Positions 21,487 to 29,941 of a stretch of 29,941 bases of DNA are shown here, piece by piece. Each line of letters starts with the position of its first letter. The first letter of the stretch is position 1. A program made the position numbers and the translations under genes. This stretch comes from Pezizomycotina sp. ARF18 (lineage: Eukaryota; Ascomycota). The stretch is taken from NCBI GenBank assembly GCA_002224055.1, contig AZLU01000339.1, positions 1-29,941 on the forward strand, in the 5' to 3' direction. The notes under the pieces were generated by a model. The model had not been told where the DNA came from and did not search any database. It saw only the letters and a program-made list of their open reading frames with translations.

Positions 21487-21828
21487 TGCCAGGAAAGGCG
21501 AATCGGAATTCGCATTCGAGCTTCTGGGGACGGGTTGGCTGCCCGTGTCCTTTTAGGCGGCGCTTTAGGTATGACGGGATGCGACCGTATCCACGAAATC
21601 GTCCCCATGCCCCAAATATGACGTGAATTATTCAAGGTCTTTGCCAAAATCTCAAGTTAGCTATGCAGTCTTTGAATCGAAATGCTCATTTGTTCTCGGA
21701 ACATAAAGAATGTGTATACCTGAGATAGCTATGGCGGCTGACGTCCTCGTTGTGCTGCTTGTGCTACTCGAGCCAATGGCCATGTTTTCGACGCTGAATA
21801 AAAGGCCTGTTTTATACAAAGAAGCGAA

Positions 21829-23380
21829 TTACTTCTTTAGCATCTCGGTCAAGACCACAAAAGGGAGCAAAATATGATTTGACATACTGTTGATATTCTT
21901 CGCTTTCAACGTATCCTCAGACGTTTCCACTAGTTCAAGGATCCCGCAAGTAGCCGTTGATATTTCCTATCACCCTCTCCGTCGAACTTGCAGATGTCGA
22001 TGTGGTCGCTATCGCTACCGATGAATACTTCGTTTGAAAGTATCATCTTCGAAGCTATCTCCGGAATAACCTACACAATAGCAATACTTAGCCAATCTAA
22101 CCTCGCCAAAATATATCCTTAATAATATAGAAGATTATATACCATTATCGACGCCTTAAACAAACCCTTCTTGCAGATCGTCTTCCGGAGCTCGTAGACG
22201 CTGATTATGTTTACGACCTCGGCGACTTCCCGAAATTCAACGAGCATAGCGTCGAAACCGTCCGAATCGTCCTTGAGGGCGTCGACCATCGCCACGTCGG
22301 GCTTCTTGAAGGCGACCTTGACCATATTCGCAACCATATCCCCCATCGAAGTAACCCTGTTACCCGCGTGCGGCGTAGCGATGAAGCATATCCCCGTCAC
22401 GCACGAACCCATGTTCCTAAACTGCGGTTGCTTCGTAGCGTTGATCAATGCCTTTTATATTTGTGCGTTTTATTGTCAGCGCTTGTGAAACATAGGACCA
22501 GCGGAATCAATGGTGTAATATTTCCGGCCTGAATATTCCATACCTGTTTAACGATAAGCCCGCCTAACGAATAGCAGACGAAAATAATAGGCCTATACTC
22601 CGTCTACAAATCCAGAAGAAAAAGAAAAATCAAAAACATCAGCCATGTCTCAGCTGCTATCGCAACGGTATTTCGTGGGTGGCGGTGTGGAAATTAAATA
22701 ATAACAAATAAAACTGTTGAAAGTGCTTCAGCAAAACAGAGAAAGTGTAAGAAAACACACATGCGAATTTGAACGGAGCTCGAGCAAATCTTCCAGTAAG
22801 TTCCGGGCGTGATCTTGAATGCGCGCCAGGGAGGCGTCGTCGACGTTGTAAGAACCGTAACCGAAAGTCGCTATCCGAGCCGAAGGGGCGCTTTTGGCAA
22901 GCAAATCCCGCGGCCACAACAAATCCCCTTTCCTCCAGCAAGTCGTGGGCCTTGTGTTTATCCCGTGGACGAAAATTATACTGTGAATTGTGTAACGAAC
23001 AATAAGCTTGTTGTTAATCATCTGTGAGACAGAGGGGGTGTATCATTTGTATGTGTCTAGAAGCATCTGATCCTTTGTAGAAATTTCGGGGGAAGGGCGT
23101 GCTCGGAAATTTTGTATATTGCTTACTCGACTAAGGGTTCTTCATCTTTGAGCGGCTCCGAAAGAACAGTGATCCCAATGCCGGCCGGTTCGATTTCGTA
23201 CTGTTATATATAGAATAAATAGTTAGAATATATGAATTTGTATAAACATTATATAATCAGGTAAAATAATATAGTCTCAGTAACATTCAAGGCGTGGTTA
23301 CGAACGTTTCTTATGCTTGCAAACCCCGTCGAAAACGAATTAACGGTCGAAGACGTGATGTTGTTTGTGTTGGTGTTCAT
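21829..23380 (-). CDS. SERAC1-like alpha/beta-hydrolase (fungal NLR-type lipase domain), apparently stand-alone
   Basis: A serine-hydrolase fold of the kind found at the N terminus of many fungal NLR-like proteins. Exon 2 (23200-23127) encodes PAGIGITVLSEPLKDEEPLV and joins exon 3 (22980-22761) to give DIIFVHGINTRPTTCW, LLWPRDLLAK and RIATFGYGS. Exon 4 (22592-22544) encodes IIFVCYSLGGLIVKQ with the nucleophile Ser; the usual residue before it is His, here Tyr. Exon 5 (22451-22143) has VTGICFIATPHAGN. Exon 6 (from 22070) has VIPEIASKMILSNEVF and the candidate catalytic His in SDSDHIDICKF. A one-base break at 21943-21945 hides LELVETSEDTLKAKN. Exon 1 is tentative: ATG at 23380, donor at 23305 or 23284. 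The exon 3-4 join is out of phase and may hide another indel or exon. No NACHT or repeat domain follows within the window. About 280 residues are covered. Confidence 0.72.
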
Positions 23381-25883
23381 CTTTTAGTGTCGCAGATTTC
23401 CGGATAACCCGACGGTAGATGACGCTAATCGCCTTGTATCGTTCAGGAGAACCTGAAGAGAAAAACGGAAAAAGAAATTTCGAAGATCCAACCCGCCGTC
23501 TTTATCGAGATATAGCTGACAACGTCGATAATGGTTTCGGTCGGCGCATTGATAAGGCTAGCTGTCAAAGTCAAATAGTCGTTTCTTCCTTAGCTCGTCG
23601 TTTTTTGCGAAAAAAATGAAAAACAAAAGAGATGAAAATTTGGGGGGTTGACAAAGGAGATATATAAACAATCGGCACATGGAGTCCGGAGGGTAAGAAA
23701 TAAAATAAAAAAGGAACGAAGGAGAATTCATTCCAGATAAGCAAAAAATAAAATAAAATACAACTAAAATAAAATAAGAAGTTCTGGAACATGCTACTTC
23801 GTCTTGACGGTACCTTTGTTTTTGAGAGACGACCCACCAAGGTACCGTGGGTGCTTTGGGCAAAAAAGGTACTGCTTTTTGACAGTGGACCTGGCAGGAA
23901 CATGCGCATGCGGGATACAGTGAAGCTAAGACCTGTATAGGTTGGAATTAAAAGGGGCGATACGAGAAGCCCTCGCATATAGCCGATTGGGAGAAGTAAT
24001 ATAGCGGTCATTCATCGGAGAAAAGAAAAACACAAAAGCATAGTACCTGTTTGGAGAAGAAGAAAAAGAAAAAAATAAAATAAAAAGAGAATACGCACTT
24101 CGAAATGCAAATCAGTCAGTACCGCTTTATGAATATCCTTTCCTGCCCACTGTTACATTCGGCAAGGTAAAGACGAAGGGCTGTTAAAGAATGGCGACAC
24201 AGAAAAAAGGTTCCTCTTTGTGCATTGACGAAATAGAGAGACAAAAGTGGGTATCGAATGGATGTGAAAGACAAAAATAAGGGAAAAGCGGAAGCAAATC
24301 CATGTTCCTCCTCCCCCTTCCTTCTACTCACAGTGGTAAACTGCTAGCCTCAAAATCTCAAATGTCCAAGGCCCATGCAATCGCAGGGAATCGATCATTT
24401 GTCAAGAATGTAAGCAGAATACAAGAAGAGGATGATGGTCCCATCCCTAAATGAGTAAAAAAAGAGGTGTCAAGTTTGGTGCAAAGGAAAGTGAACCCAT
24501 GAAGACTTGCTTTTTCTTTTCGTTTCCACTTGTAGATCAAAAGACGAAGGAAAAGCAACAGAGGCTCGACTTCAATAATAGGAGATTCCTTTCAGTGGAG
24601 AAATGAAACAAGTGCAAGAAATAGGGAAACTTTTCCATTCATGCCGTACTACGATTCGATCAAATCCACTCATGGTGGAGTTTCCCGCTTTCTCCCTCCG
24701 AGTTCCACTTTTGAAGAAAAAAAAAAAGAAGCATCAGATTGCGCGTGGACGCTTCGAAGACGAGAAGGAATGACGAAGCGGTAGCTTGCGAGCCGCCAAA
24801 AGAAAATGTGGATCTAGTCTCCCCTTTCCATTTGAGACAAACAAACTGGTCTGAGAGTGGAAGAGAGGTATCGTTGTGCCTATCAGCCGTGTCAAACATC
24901 CGAAGAAGACGATAGTTGAACTAGTGCCCTTGCACCATCCTTAGAACTTCGCGCGATAATTACGCACATCCCTCCTCCATGTTTGTTGGAAAGGCATGGG
25001 GTATTAACCGTCAATGCTTCCTCTCGTTAGCTCTATGTGTCTAGTATCGTTTATAAAAGAAAAATTGGAATTTTTGTGGCGTCTCTTTGGTGGTGGGGAC
25101 TGCATGCAGCGGCGACAGTTCATGCTTGTCAATAAGCATTTTTGCCCCAGAAGGGGAGCCCCTCAATGGTGGTGTTTTTATAAGTAGTCTTTCTCTCCAT
25201 TGATGCTTATAAATATCGGCTAGGATGGAATAAAACGGTTAATGTCGAGTAAATAATAGTTACTTAAGTATTTATGACATTTATTGTTATATAATTGCTG
25301 GTTATTAGCAAAGAGGAGAAATGAAGCTAGAGCAGCGAATACAAAGTAAAAAAGAACATAATAGGAAAAGAGGCGTTAAATTCGAGGCTGTCTGCAGACC
25401 GCAGTGCAAGGCTTGATGCTTCACTTAATTCGTTTCACTAATTGACTTAGCACTTTAAATCTAGCTCCATTGATATCACAAAATAATCCCGCGATTTCAT
25501 AACCGCAAGGCGGGGGAAAAGAAAGCTGACATCATGCACGCCGGTAATAGTCTCAAATAATATCGAAATTTTGAGCTTCTTAAGTCAGATAACGATATTT
25601 ACAAAAATCGAGAATAACGACGAGAGAAGAAGATACGTTGCAGTAAAACATTCTAAACATTGAGAGTCTGAGAGGTAGCAGCTCGGCATGGCCGGTGTAT
25701 GTCCCACTCTCTTTCTCAACAGAAACCCATGCGGAAACCAAGTGAAACCCCAATAAAAATGCAAATCTTTGCACCTGAATACTATTTCGACACGATAATT
25801 ATGAGGAGAAAAAAAAAATAGTTACAGGGGAAAAAAAAATCCCAAAATGAATGTCCAAAATGTTCGAAAAAGGCAGAGCAAAT
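23381..25883. other. Long intergenic region, one possible structured element
   Basis: About 2.5 kb with no recognisable gene. Short frames on both strands lack motifs. One minus-strand ATG frame from 24009 (first 66 codons hydrophobic) ends in A/T-rich low complexity and is not convincing. A candidate RNA fold lies at 25122-25210. Confidence 0.5.
25122..25210. other. Candidate RNA three-way junction with alternative pairing
   Basis: The contiguous segment CCATTG-ATGCTTAT (25197-25210) can pair with ATAAGCAT (25132-25139) and CAATGG (25164-25169). The bulge between these two arms holds its own hairpin, CCCC-AGAA-GGGG (25145-25156). The same AAGCAT can instead pair with ATGCTT at 25122-25127. 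Strand and transcription are unknown, and no known riboswitch consensus fits. Confidence 0.25.
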
Positions 25884-26698
25884 TCAAAGAATTCCGTTGA
25901 CAATGTTGCTTCCGATCGTAGCACCCGCCCCGAAAATGGCAGCGTTCCCGAGCTTCTTCCCGAACTTCTTGCCCATCTCTCCGGCCTTGCCGCCTCCCGG
26001 CGCACCAGGCTGCGCCGGCTGGCCGGGTCCGTTCGCGACCTGCAGCGGCATGTTTCCGTAACCGTACCCTTCCTTGCCCTTCTCGGCCTCCTTAACGTAC
26101 GACCTCGGGAATATTCCCGACTGGCCCGTCTTGACGCTCGTTCCCCGCCACCAGTCGGCGTTGGCGTACTCCGTAACGTTGATGGTTTCACCCGTTGTCA
26201 TGGCTAGGTCCCCTTATCTGTTCCGGCGTAGTCGTACTGAGCTGTTACGACGGTGAGCGTGGGAGCTTGGTTTTGGTTCTGGTTGTAGGCCGGCGGAGGG
26301 TTATTGTAAGTTGGCTCGGGTTGGGGCTGTTGCTTCTCGTTATTTCGCGGTGGTAGAGGGACGGGGAATGGCGACGCTGTGGGAGTAGGTACGGCGGCGG
26401 CAACCGGTGCTGGTGTAGGAGAGGAATAGAGGGAGGCGTTGGCCATGGACTTCGAAAGGGGAGGTATGTCGCCGGTGGGCAATTGGGACACGATGGCGTC
26501 GAATTTCTGCTGGTCGATGACGCTGGTCTCGAGGAGGAATTCGAGTTCCTAGGGTTTAAACGAAAAGGATTAGCACAGGGCCAACCATCGAAAAAAAAAT
26601 GGCTCTTTCCGAAGCACCGTAGCGGGAGGAGGATTACTCACAGAATAGACGGTTTGCAACGACCTCTTGGTCATTGCCATGGAGAAGTTCGCAGACAT
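25884..26698 (-). CDS. SH3-domain protein, Lsb1/Pin3-like
   Basis: A small cytosolic adaptor. The yeast relatives Lsb1 and Lsb2/Pin3 bind the WASP homologue Las17 at actin patches. The ATG at 26698 opens exon 1 (26698-26642: MSANFSMAMTKRSLQTVYS). The intron 26641-26549 joins in phase to ELEFLLETSVIDQQKFDAI and VSQLPTGDIP, the helical N-terminal segment typical of the family. A Pro/Ala/Gln/Asn-rich linker follows (about residues 45-120), then one SH3 domain: AQYDYAGTDKGDLAM, DWWRG, GIFPRSYV, with the ALYDY-like, Trp-Trp and Pro-x-x-Tyr binding-surface residues present. The C terminus is Gly-rich with a hydrophobic GAGATIGSNIVNGIL end. About 240 residues. One frame break is at the C run 26210-26213, where one more base restores the reading frame. 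Confidence 0.88.
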
Positions 26699-27153
26699 GT
26701 TTCGTGGTTGGGGTGGGTATGCACGTGGAATATGGATAGCAGAAGGGCTGGCGATAGACAGATGCCGAGATGATAAGGTGGAAATTGATGATGGAGTAGG
26801 AAAAGGAATGGACACGTTCCGGCCGTTAAGGTTTAATACAGTTTCCAGTTGATGTTTAGCAATGAGAAGGTTATGATTTTTGACGAGGAAGGAAGAGAAA
26901 AAAAAAAAAGAAAGAAAGAAAAAAAAGGAGGCTAGCACGCTCGACAGATCAGGAAAATAAACGACGGCTAAATTAAGAAAAAAGAGATTTTGGAAGAAAG
27001 ACAGCAACCCGTCACTGCCCGTCAAAATAATGTCACCCGAAACTCCAAGAGGAATCTGTTGCAACGGGAAGGAACAGAAGCTCCCTTTAAATGTGGTGGC
27101 AGTGAAGAAAATGCAAAGCGACACGAGGGCGAAGCAGTAATAGCGCGGTTAAG

Positions 27154-27198
27154 CTGACAGGCCCTTGTAAATGCATCGTTTCAGACAGCGCCTGTCAG
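27154..27198. other. Inverted repeat, 9-bp perfect arms
   Basis: CTGACAGGC (27154-27162) and GCCTGTCAG (27190-27198) with a 27-base loop. Pairing extends outward by a G-T and two A-T pairs. Confidence 0.45.
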
Positions 27199-27571
27199 TT
27201 TTCTTATAGCCAAAAGGTTTCGAAAAACGACCCGGCATTTACGAGCTATTGGCCGAGAGAGGCGCATTCAGGAGCCACCAGATGCATGAGAGCTGCATCG
27301 GACAGGGGAGGGGTCTAGATTTCTGCCATGGATAGAAACATTTTAACACCCGCAGTAACACGAGCGTCCAAACCGGACACGTGCCGGATAGGCTCAAGGC
27401 GTATGGAAAAAGGGCGGGGATTCGAAGTTGTTGCTTGTATGAGTTTTTTTTTTTATTGTATTTGCTTGCAGCTTGTCGTCCTTGAAATGAAATAATCAGG
27501 TGCTTCGGTCTGTGATCTGTTTGCAAGATAGGAAGAAAATTACATCATATGAAAGAATTTAGTGGGACTCA

Positions 27572-27601
27572 GTTGCGGGTGCACTTCCGAAGTGCAGCAA
27601 C
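27572..27601. other. Strong hairpin, 12 bp with GGG bulge
   Basis: GTTGC (27572-27576) pairs with GCAAC (27597-27601), and TGCACTT (27580-27586) pairs with AAGTGCA (27590-27596) around a CCG loop. A three-base GGG bulge interrupts the 5' arm. It lies about 215 bases upstream of the Sdh5 ATG, so it may be in its leader. Confidence 0.45.
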
Positions 27602-27817
27602 CAACAATTGTGCCGTGATTTGTTTTTTTACCCAGAAATAATAATACTAGTAATATTTTTGTCGTCATTGCCAGGGTCTGCTCCTAGTGAGAAAAAATCA
27701 ACTCAATTTTCAGAATTGTGCTTAATGATCGTTTTAAAATTGAATTAAGCATCTCACATCCTCATCTTGAAGGAGAAAGAAATATATCCTCCAGCTTAAA
27801 TTCTCGAGAGCTATACA

Positions 27818-28839
27818 ATGATGCCAATCCGACTTCTACGAGCGACTACAACCAGGCGGCTGCTTCCCGCCAGCTTATTGCGCTTTTACAGCACGAAAGA
27901 GAAAGCGCCGCACCTCCCCAATGTTACGAGCACATTGACCTCGGACGTTCCTAATGTTGGCTCGGCTCCAGCTCCGCCAGAGTTTTTGCACACCGTCGAC
28001 CCGAATTGGAAATCTCAAGACGCCAATACGGGTGAGGGAAGGCACGGAGAGGTTACCGGATCTCAGAAGCCCGGGCATGGGAAGGCGGACGCCGATACCA
28101 CCGATTGGAGGCAATTGAGGATCGATCCGAAGACGAGGACGAACGAGGACGAGAAGACGCTGAGAGCTAGGCTGGTTTGTACGTCTTCATAAAGTCTTTC
28201 GCTTTAGAGACAAACAATAGGGACAATAGGCAATCAAGCTAAAACCAAAGCCAATTTTTTCTTCATTCCATTCCATTGATTTTGATTTTGTTGAACAGAT
28301 CAATCCAGGAAACGCGGAATCCTAGAAACCGACCTCCTGCTCTCGACTTTCGCCGACACAAACCTCACCAACATGACCAAGGAGCAGATGCAGGAGTACG
28401 ACCGATTCCTCGACGAGAATGACTGGGACATCTACTACTGGAGCACTCAGGAGCCGCCTCACGATATCGACGTTCCCGGAGGTAAAAGTCCAGAAAATTT
28501 TCACACGGAACCTACGATCTACAACACGAGCACGCCCCGCAAGACTGCTTCGCCGACGTTTCCGGATGATAAATGGAGTCACCGCCGGGTACGCACAGTC
28601 TTGGCTCGATAGAACAACCGGCATGGAACGTTGGGGTCGAGGATAAAGTCGACGATCGGAGCGGAAAGAGCCTGGAGTGGGCTCAGACCGTCGGCACGAC
28701 GAAACAACCTTACAGGGAAGTTCCGGAGGTGTGGAAGAATAGCGAGATACTGAGGAGGCTCAGGGAGCACGTCAAGAGTAGGAGTGCCAGTGGGTCTGGG
28801 ACTGGTATCGGCAGAATGCCCGAGATGAAAAACTACTAA
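27818..28839 (+). CDS. SDH5: Succinate dehydrogenase assembly factor 2 (Sdh5/SDHAF2), mitochondrial
   Basis: A mitochondrial matrix factor required for covalent FAD attachment to the succinate dehydrogenase flavoprotein (complex II). The ATG at 27818 (or 27821) begins an Arg-rich, acid-poor presequence ([20 protein letters not shown], then RFYSTKE). Exon 1 (27818-28178) ends [14 protein letters not shown]. The intron 28179-28298 joins in phase to the conserved core [19 protein letters not shown], then [20 protein letters not shown] and IYYWSTQE. This is the SDHAF2 signature around the RGxLE loop. A variable Pro/Ser/Thr-containing insert follows. The C-terminal fungal motif [35 protein letters not shown] is in another frame; one extra A in the run 28571-28573 reconnects it. 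About 300 residues, long because of the presequence and insert. Confidence 0.9.
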
Positions 28840-29050
28840 TTTGCTAGGAAGCAAAGTAAGGAAAAATTGGGGAGAAAGGGAGGCTGTAATATACTAACTA
28901 ACTTGTCATTCCAAGTTGCATTTATCCTTTTTTGATTGTAAATTGTTTAAACGTATTTTGCCGTGGATTTAGTTTCAATCATACTTAAGAGAGTGTTGTT
29001 TCCATAACGCAAGAAAACGTAGCCGGGCGTATTATGTGAGAGAGAAATAA

Positions 29051-29095
29051 CCTTACCCTGCCTTGCCCGTCCTTGCCCGTCCCTGCCTGCCCGTC
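29051..29095. repeat. Tandem CCTTGCCCGT repeats
   Basis: Two exact copies of the 10-mer (29061-29080) flanked by degenerate copies (CCTTACCCTG, CCCTGCCTGC). Confidence 0.8.
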
Positions 29096-29605
29096 TCGTG
29101 CTTTTTCGAGAACGGGTAAATCGTTTCGCTTATTTAGAAGCTAGAACACGGTTATGTGAACTTTCCCGCTTTGACAACCAGCAGGGCTGAGCCTGGACCC
29201 TATCAAAGCAAGAGCAAGAGAGCAATGAGCCTAAAAAGGTTGGTATACCGGTATTAGGGTAGCATCCAAATGCTATACATATGGACGGAGATTTTGCTCC
29301 GCCGGTTCGGACGAACCATCCTGAGACGGCGTTTGGAAAGTGCCGGGTAATTGCGAAATGCAGAAGTGATTTGATCCATTGATACGCTGCGGACCTGGGC
29401 ATTGGCAGAAGAGTAGACTGCGGTGAGAAATTCTTTTTGTTTTCGTTAGCGCCCTCTGCCCAATTGAAATATTCCAGCGTTTGCCTCTGTTCGATTCTTG
29501 CTGGGATGGGGATGGTGTTATGTTGTTGTGACGTATTAGAGAGGAGAGTATTAATATATATTTTCTTTTTGCTGGTACAAAAAGCAAGGAAATTCCTCAA
29601 TTTAC

Positions 29606-29644
29606 CGTCATTTCGTCTTTCGTCTTTTCGTCTTTTCGTCTTTT
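29606..29644. repeat. Tandem CGTCTTTT repeats
   Basis: Five units of CGTCWTTT or CGTCTTT(T), the last three or four nearly identical. Confidence 0.8.
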
Positions 29645-29700
29645 GGTTGCCGTAGAAGCCGGAAATAGATATTAGCAGTATTAGTAGCACCTCGTTTCCC

Positions 29701-29722
29701 TCCTCCTCCTCCTCCTCCTCCT
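29701..29722. repeat. (TCC)n microsatellite
   Basis: About seven TCC units. Confidence 0.9.
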
Positions 29723-29884
29723 CTCTTACTTCCAAGTACTTACCTTTTTTCTTCCTAGAATTTCTCACCTCACTTTCAGCAAAAATAGACCCACAGTTAA
29801 ATTAATTTCTACCAAATTAATTATTATTTCCCCTCTCTTCCTTCTTCTCTCCTACACTACTACTGCACGATAACGCCATATTCT

Positions 29885-29886
<2 letters not shown>

Positions 29887-29918
<32 letters not shown>
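29887..29918. repeat. Poly(T) tract
   Basis: Run of 32 T close to the end of the window, the longest homopolymer here. Confidence 0.9.
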
Positions 29919-29921
<3 letters not shown>

Positions 29922-29941
29922 CTCCTCTTTCTTATCCATCC

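Larger units (their letters stand above)
20558..21828. other. Convergent intergenic region with a cluster of inverted repeats
   Basis: AT-rich 3' flank of the MFS gene (20558-20960), then a run of inverted repeats between 20970 and 21185, then an unrecognised minus-strand ORF (21268-21486). The remainder, to the lipase-like gene, shows nothing I recognise. Confidence 0.5.
26699..27817. other. Divergent intergenic region with two hairpins
   Basis: Promoter space for the SH3 gene (-) and Sdh5 gene (+). It holds a purine-rich A/G stretch at 26894-26930 and two inverted repeats (27154-27198 and 27572-27601). No gene seen; open frames are continuations or low complexity. Confidence 0.5.
28840..29941. 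other. Downstream intergenic region with simple repeats
   Basis: No gene seen. The long minus-strand open frame at 29768-29130 starts at GTG, is seeded by the (TCC)n repeat and has no recognisable domain. Repeats are listed separately. Confidence 0.5.

Noticed and set aside
23571-24011. 146-codon minus-strand frame with hydrophobic stretches
   Set aside because: The Phe/Leu/Ile richness comes from A/T-rich low-complexity DNA, there are no family motifs, and a second frame is equally open at the start.
26570-27124. 184-codon frame extending upstream of the SH3 gene start
   Set aside because: Only the segment from 26698 matches the SH3 protein. The upstream part is Phe/Ser-rich and comes from an A/G-rich leader.
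29130-29768. 212-codon minus-strand open frame
   Set aside because: It starts at GTG, its N terminus is just the (TCC)n repeat read as poly-Glu, and no domain or composition typical of the other genes is seen.

Overview
The window is nuclear DNA of a filamentous ascomycete (Pezizomycotina). The evidence is short introns of about 45-150 nt with GTANGT-type donors and CTAAC-like branch points, and a fungal gene set. That set includes a penicillopepsin-type aspartic protease, a fungal ABCF ATPase, a CnjB-type zinc-knuckle protein, an MCT-type MFS transporter, a SERAC1-like lipase, an Lsb1/Pin3-like SH3 protein and the SDH assembly factor Sdh5/SDHAF2. I cannot place it to class. No rRNA, tRNA, CRISPR array or clear transposon was seen.

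Layout: 300-827 (+) possible Ser/Thr-rich hypothetical protein; 3758-5112 (+) secreted aspartic protease; 6737-9206 (+) ABCF ATPase; 9898-11123 (-) quinone-oxidoreductase-like MDR enzyme; 12892-16205 (-) 16-exon zinc-knuckle protein with 15 CCHC motifs; 17200-17930 (-) possible gene relic; 18972-20557 (+) MFS transporter; 21268-21486 (-) unrecognised small ORF; 21829-23380 (-) SERAC1-like alpha/beta hydrolase; 25884-26698 (-) SH3 protein; 27818-28839 (+) Sdh5/SDHAF2. The genes look like unrelated housekeeping and accessory functions. There is no sign of a biosynthetic cluster or operon-like arrangement.

The strongest window-wide signal is that every recognisable gene is interrupted by single-base frame breaks. 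Most are repaired by adding one base to a short run of identical bases, and the protein on both sides is intact and family-like. This looks like homopolymer-contraction error in the assembly rather than gene decay, so the coordinates below are outer gene bounds and no single open frame spans most genes. Intergenic DNA and introns carry many long poly(A)/poly(T) tracts.

The less ordinary material is: introns recurring at the same position inside zinc knuckles, two microexons, a basic Gly/Lys/Trp tail on the protease, a lipase domain normally fused to NLR-like proteins but here apparently alone, and several strong inverted repeats that could fold as RNA (5960-5996, 21003-21185, 25122-25210, 27154-27198, 27572-27601).
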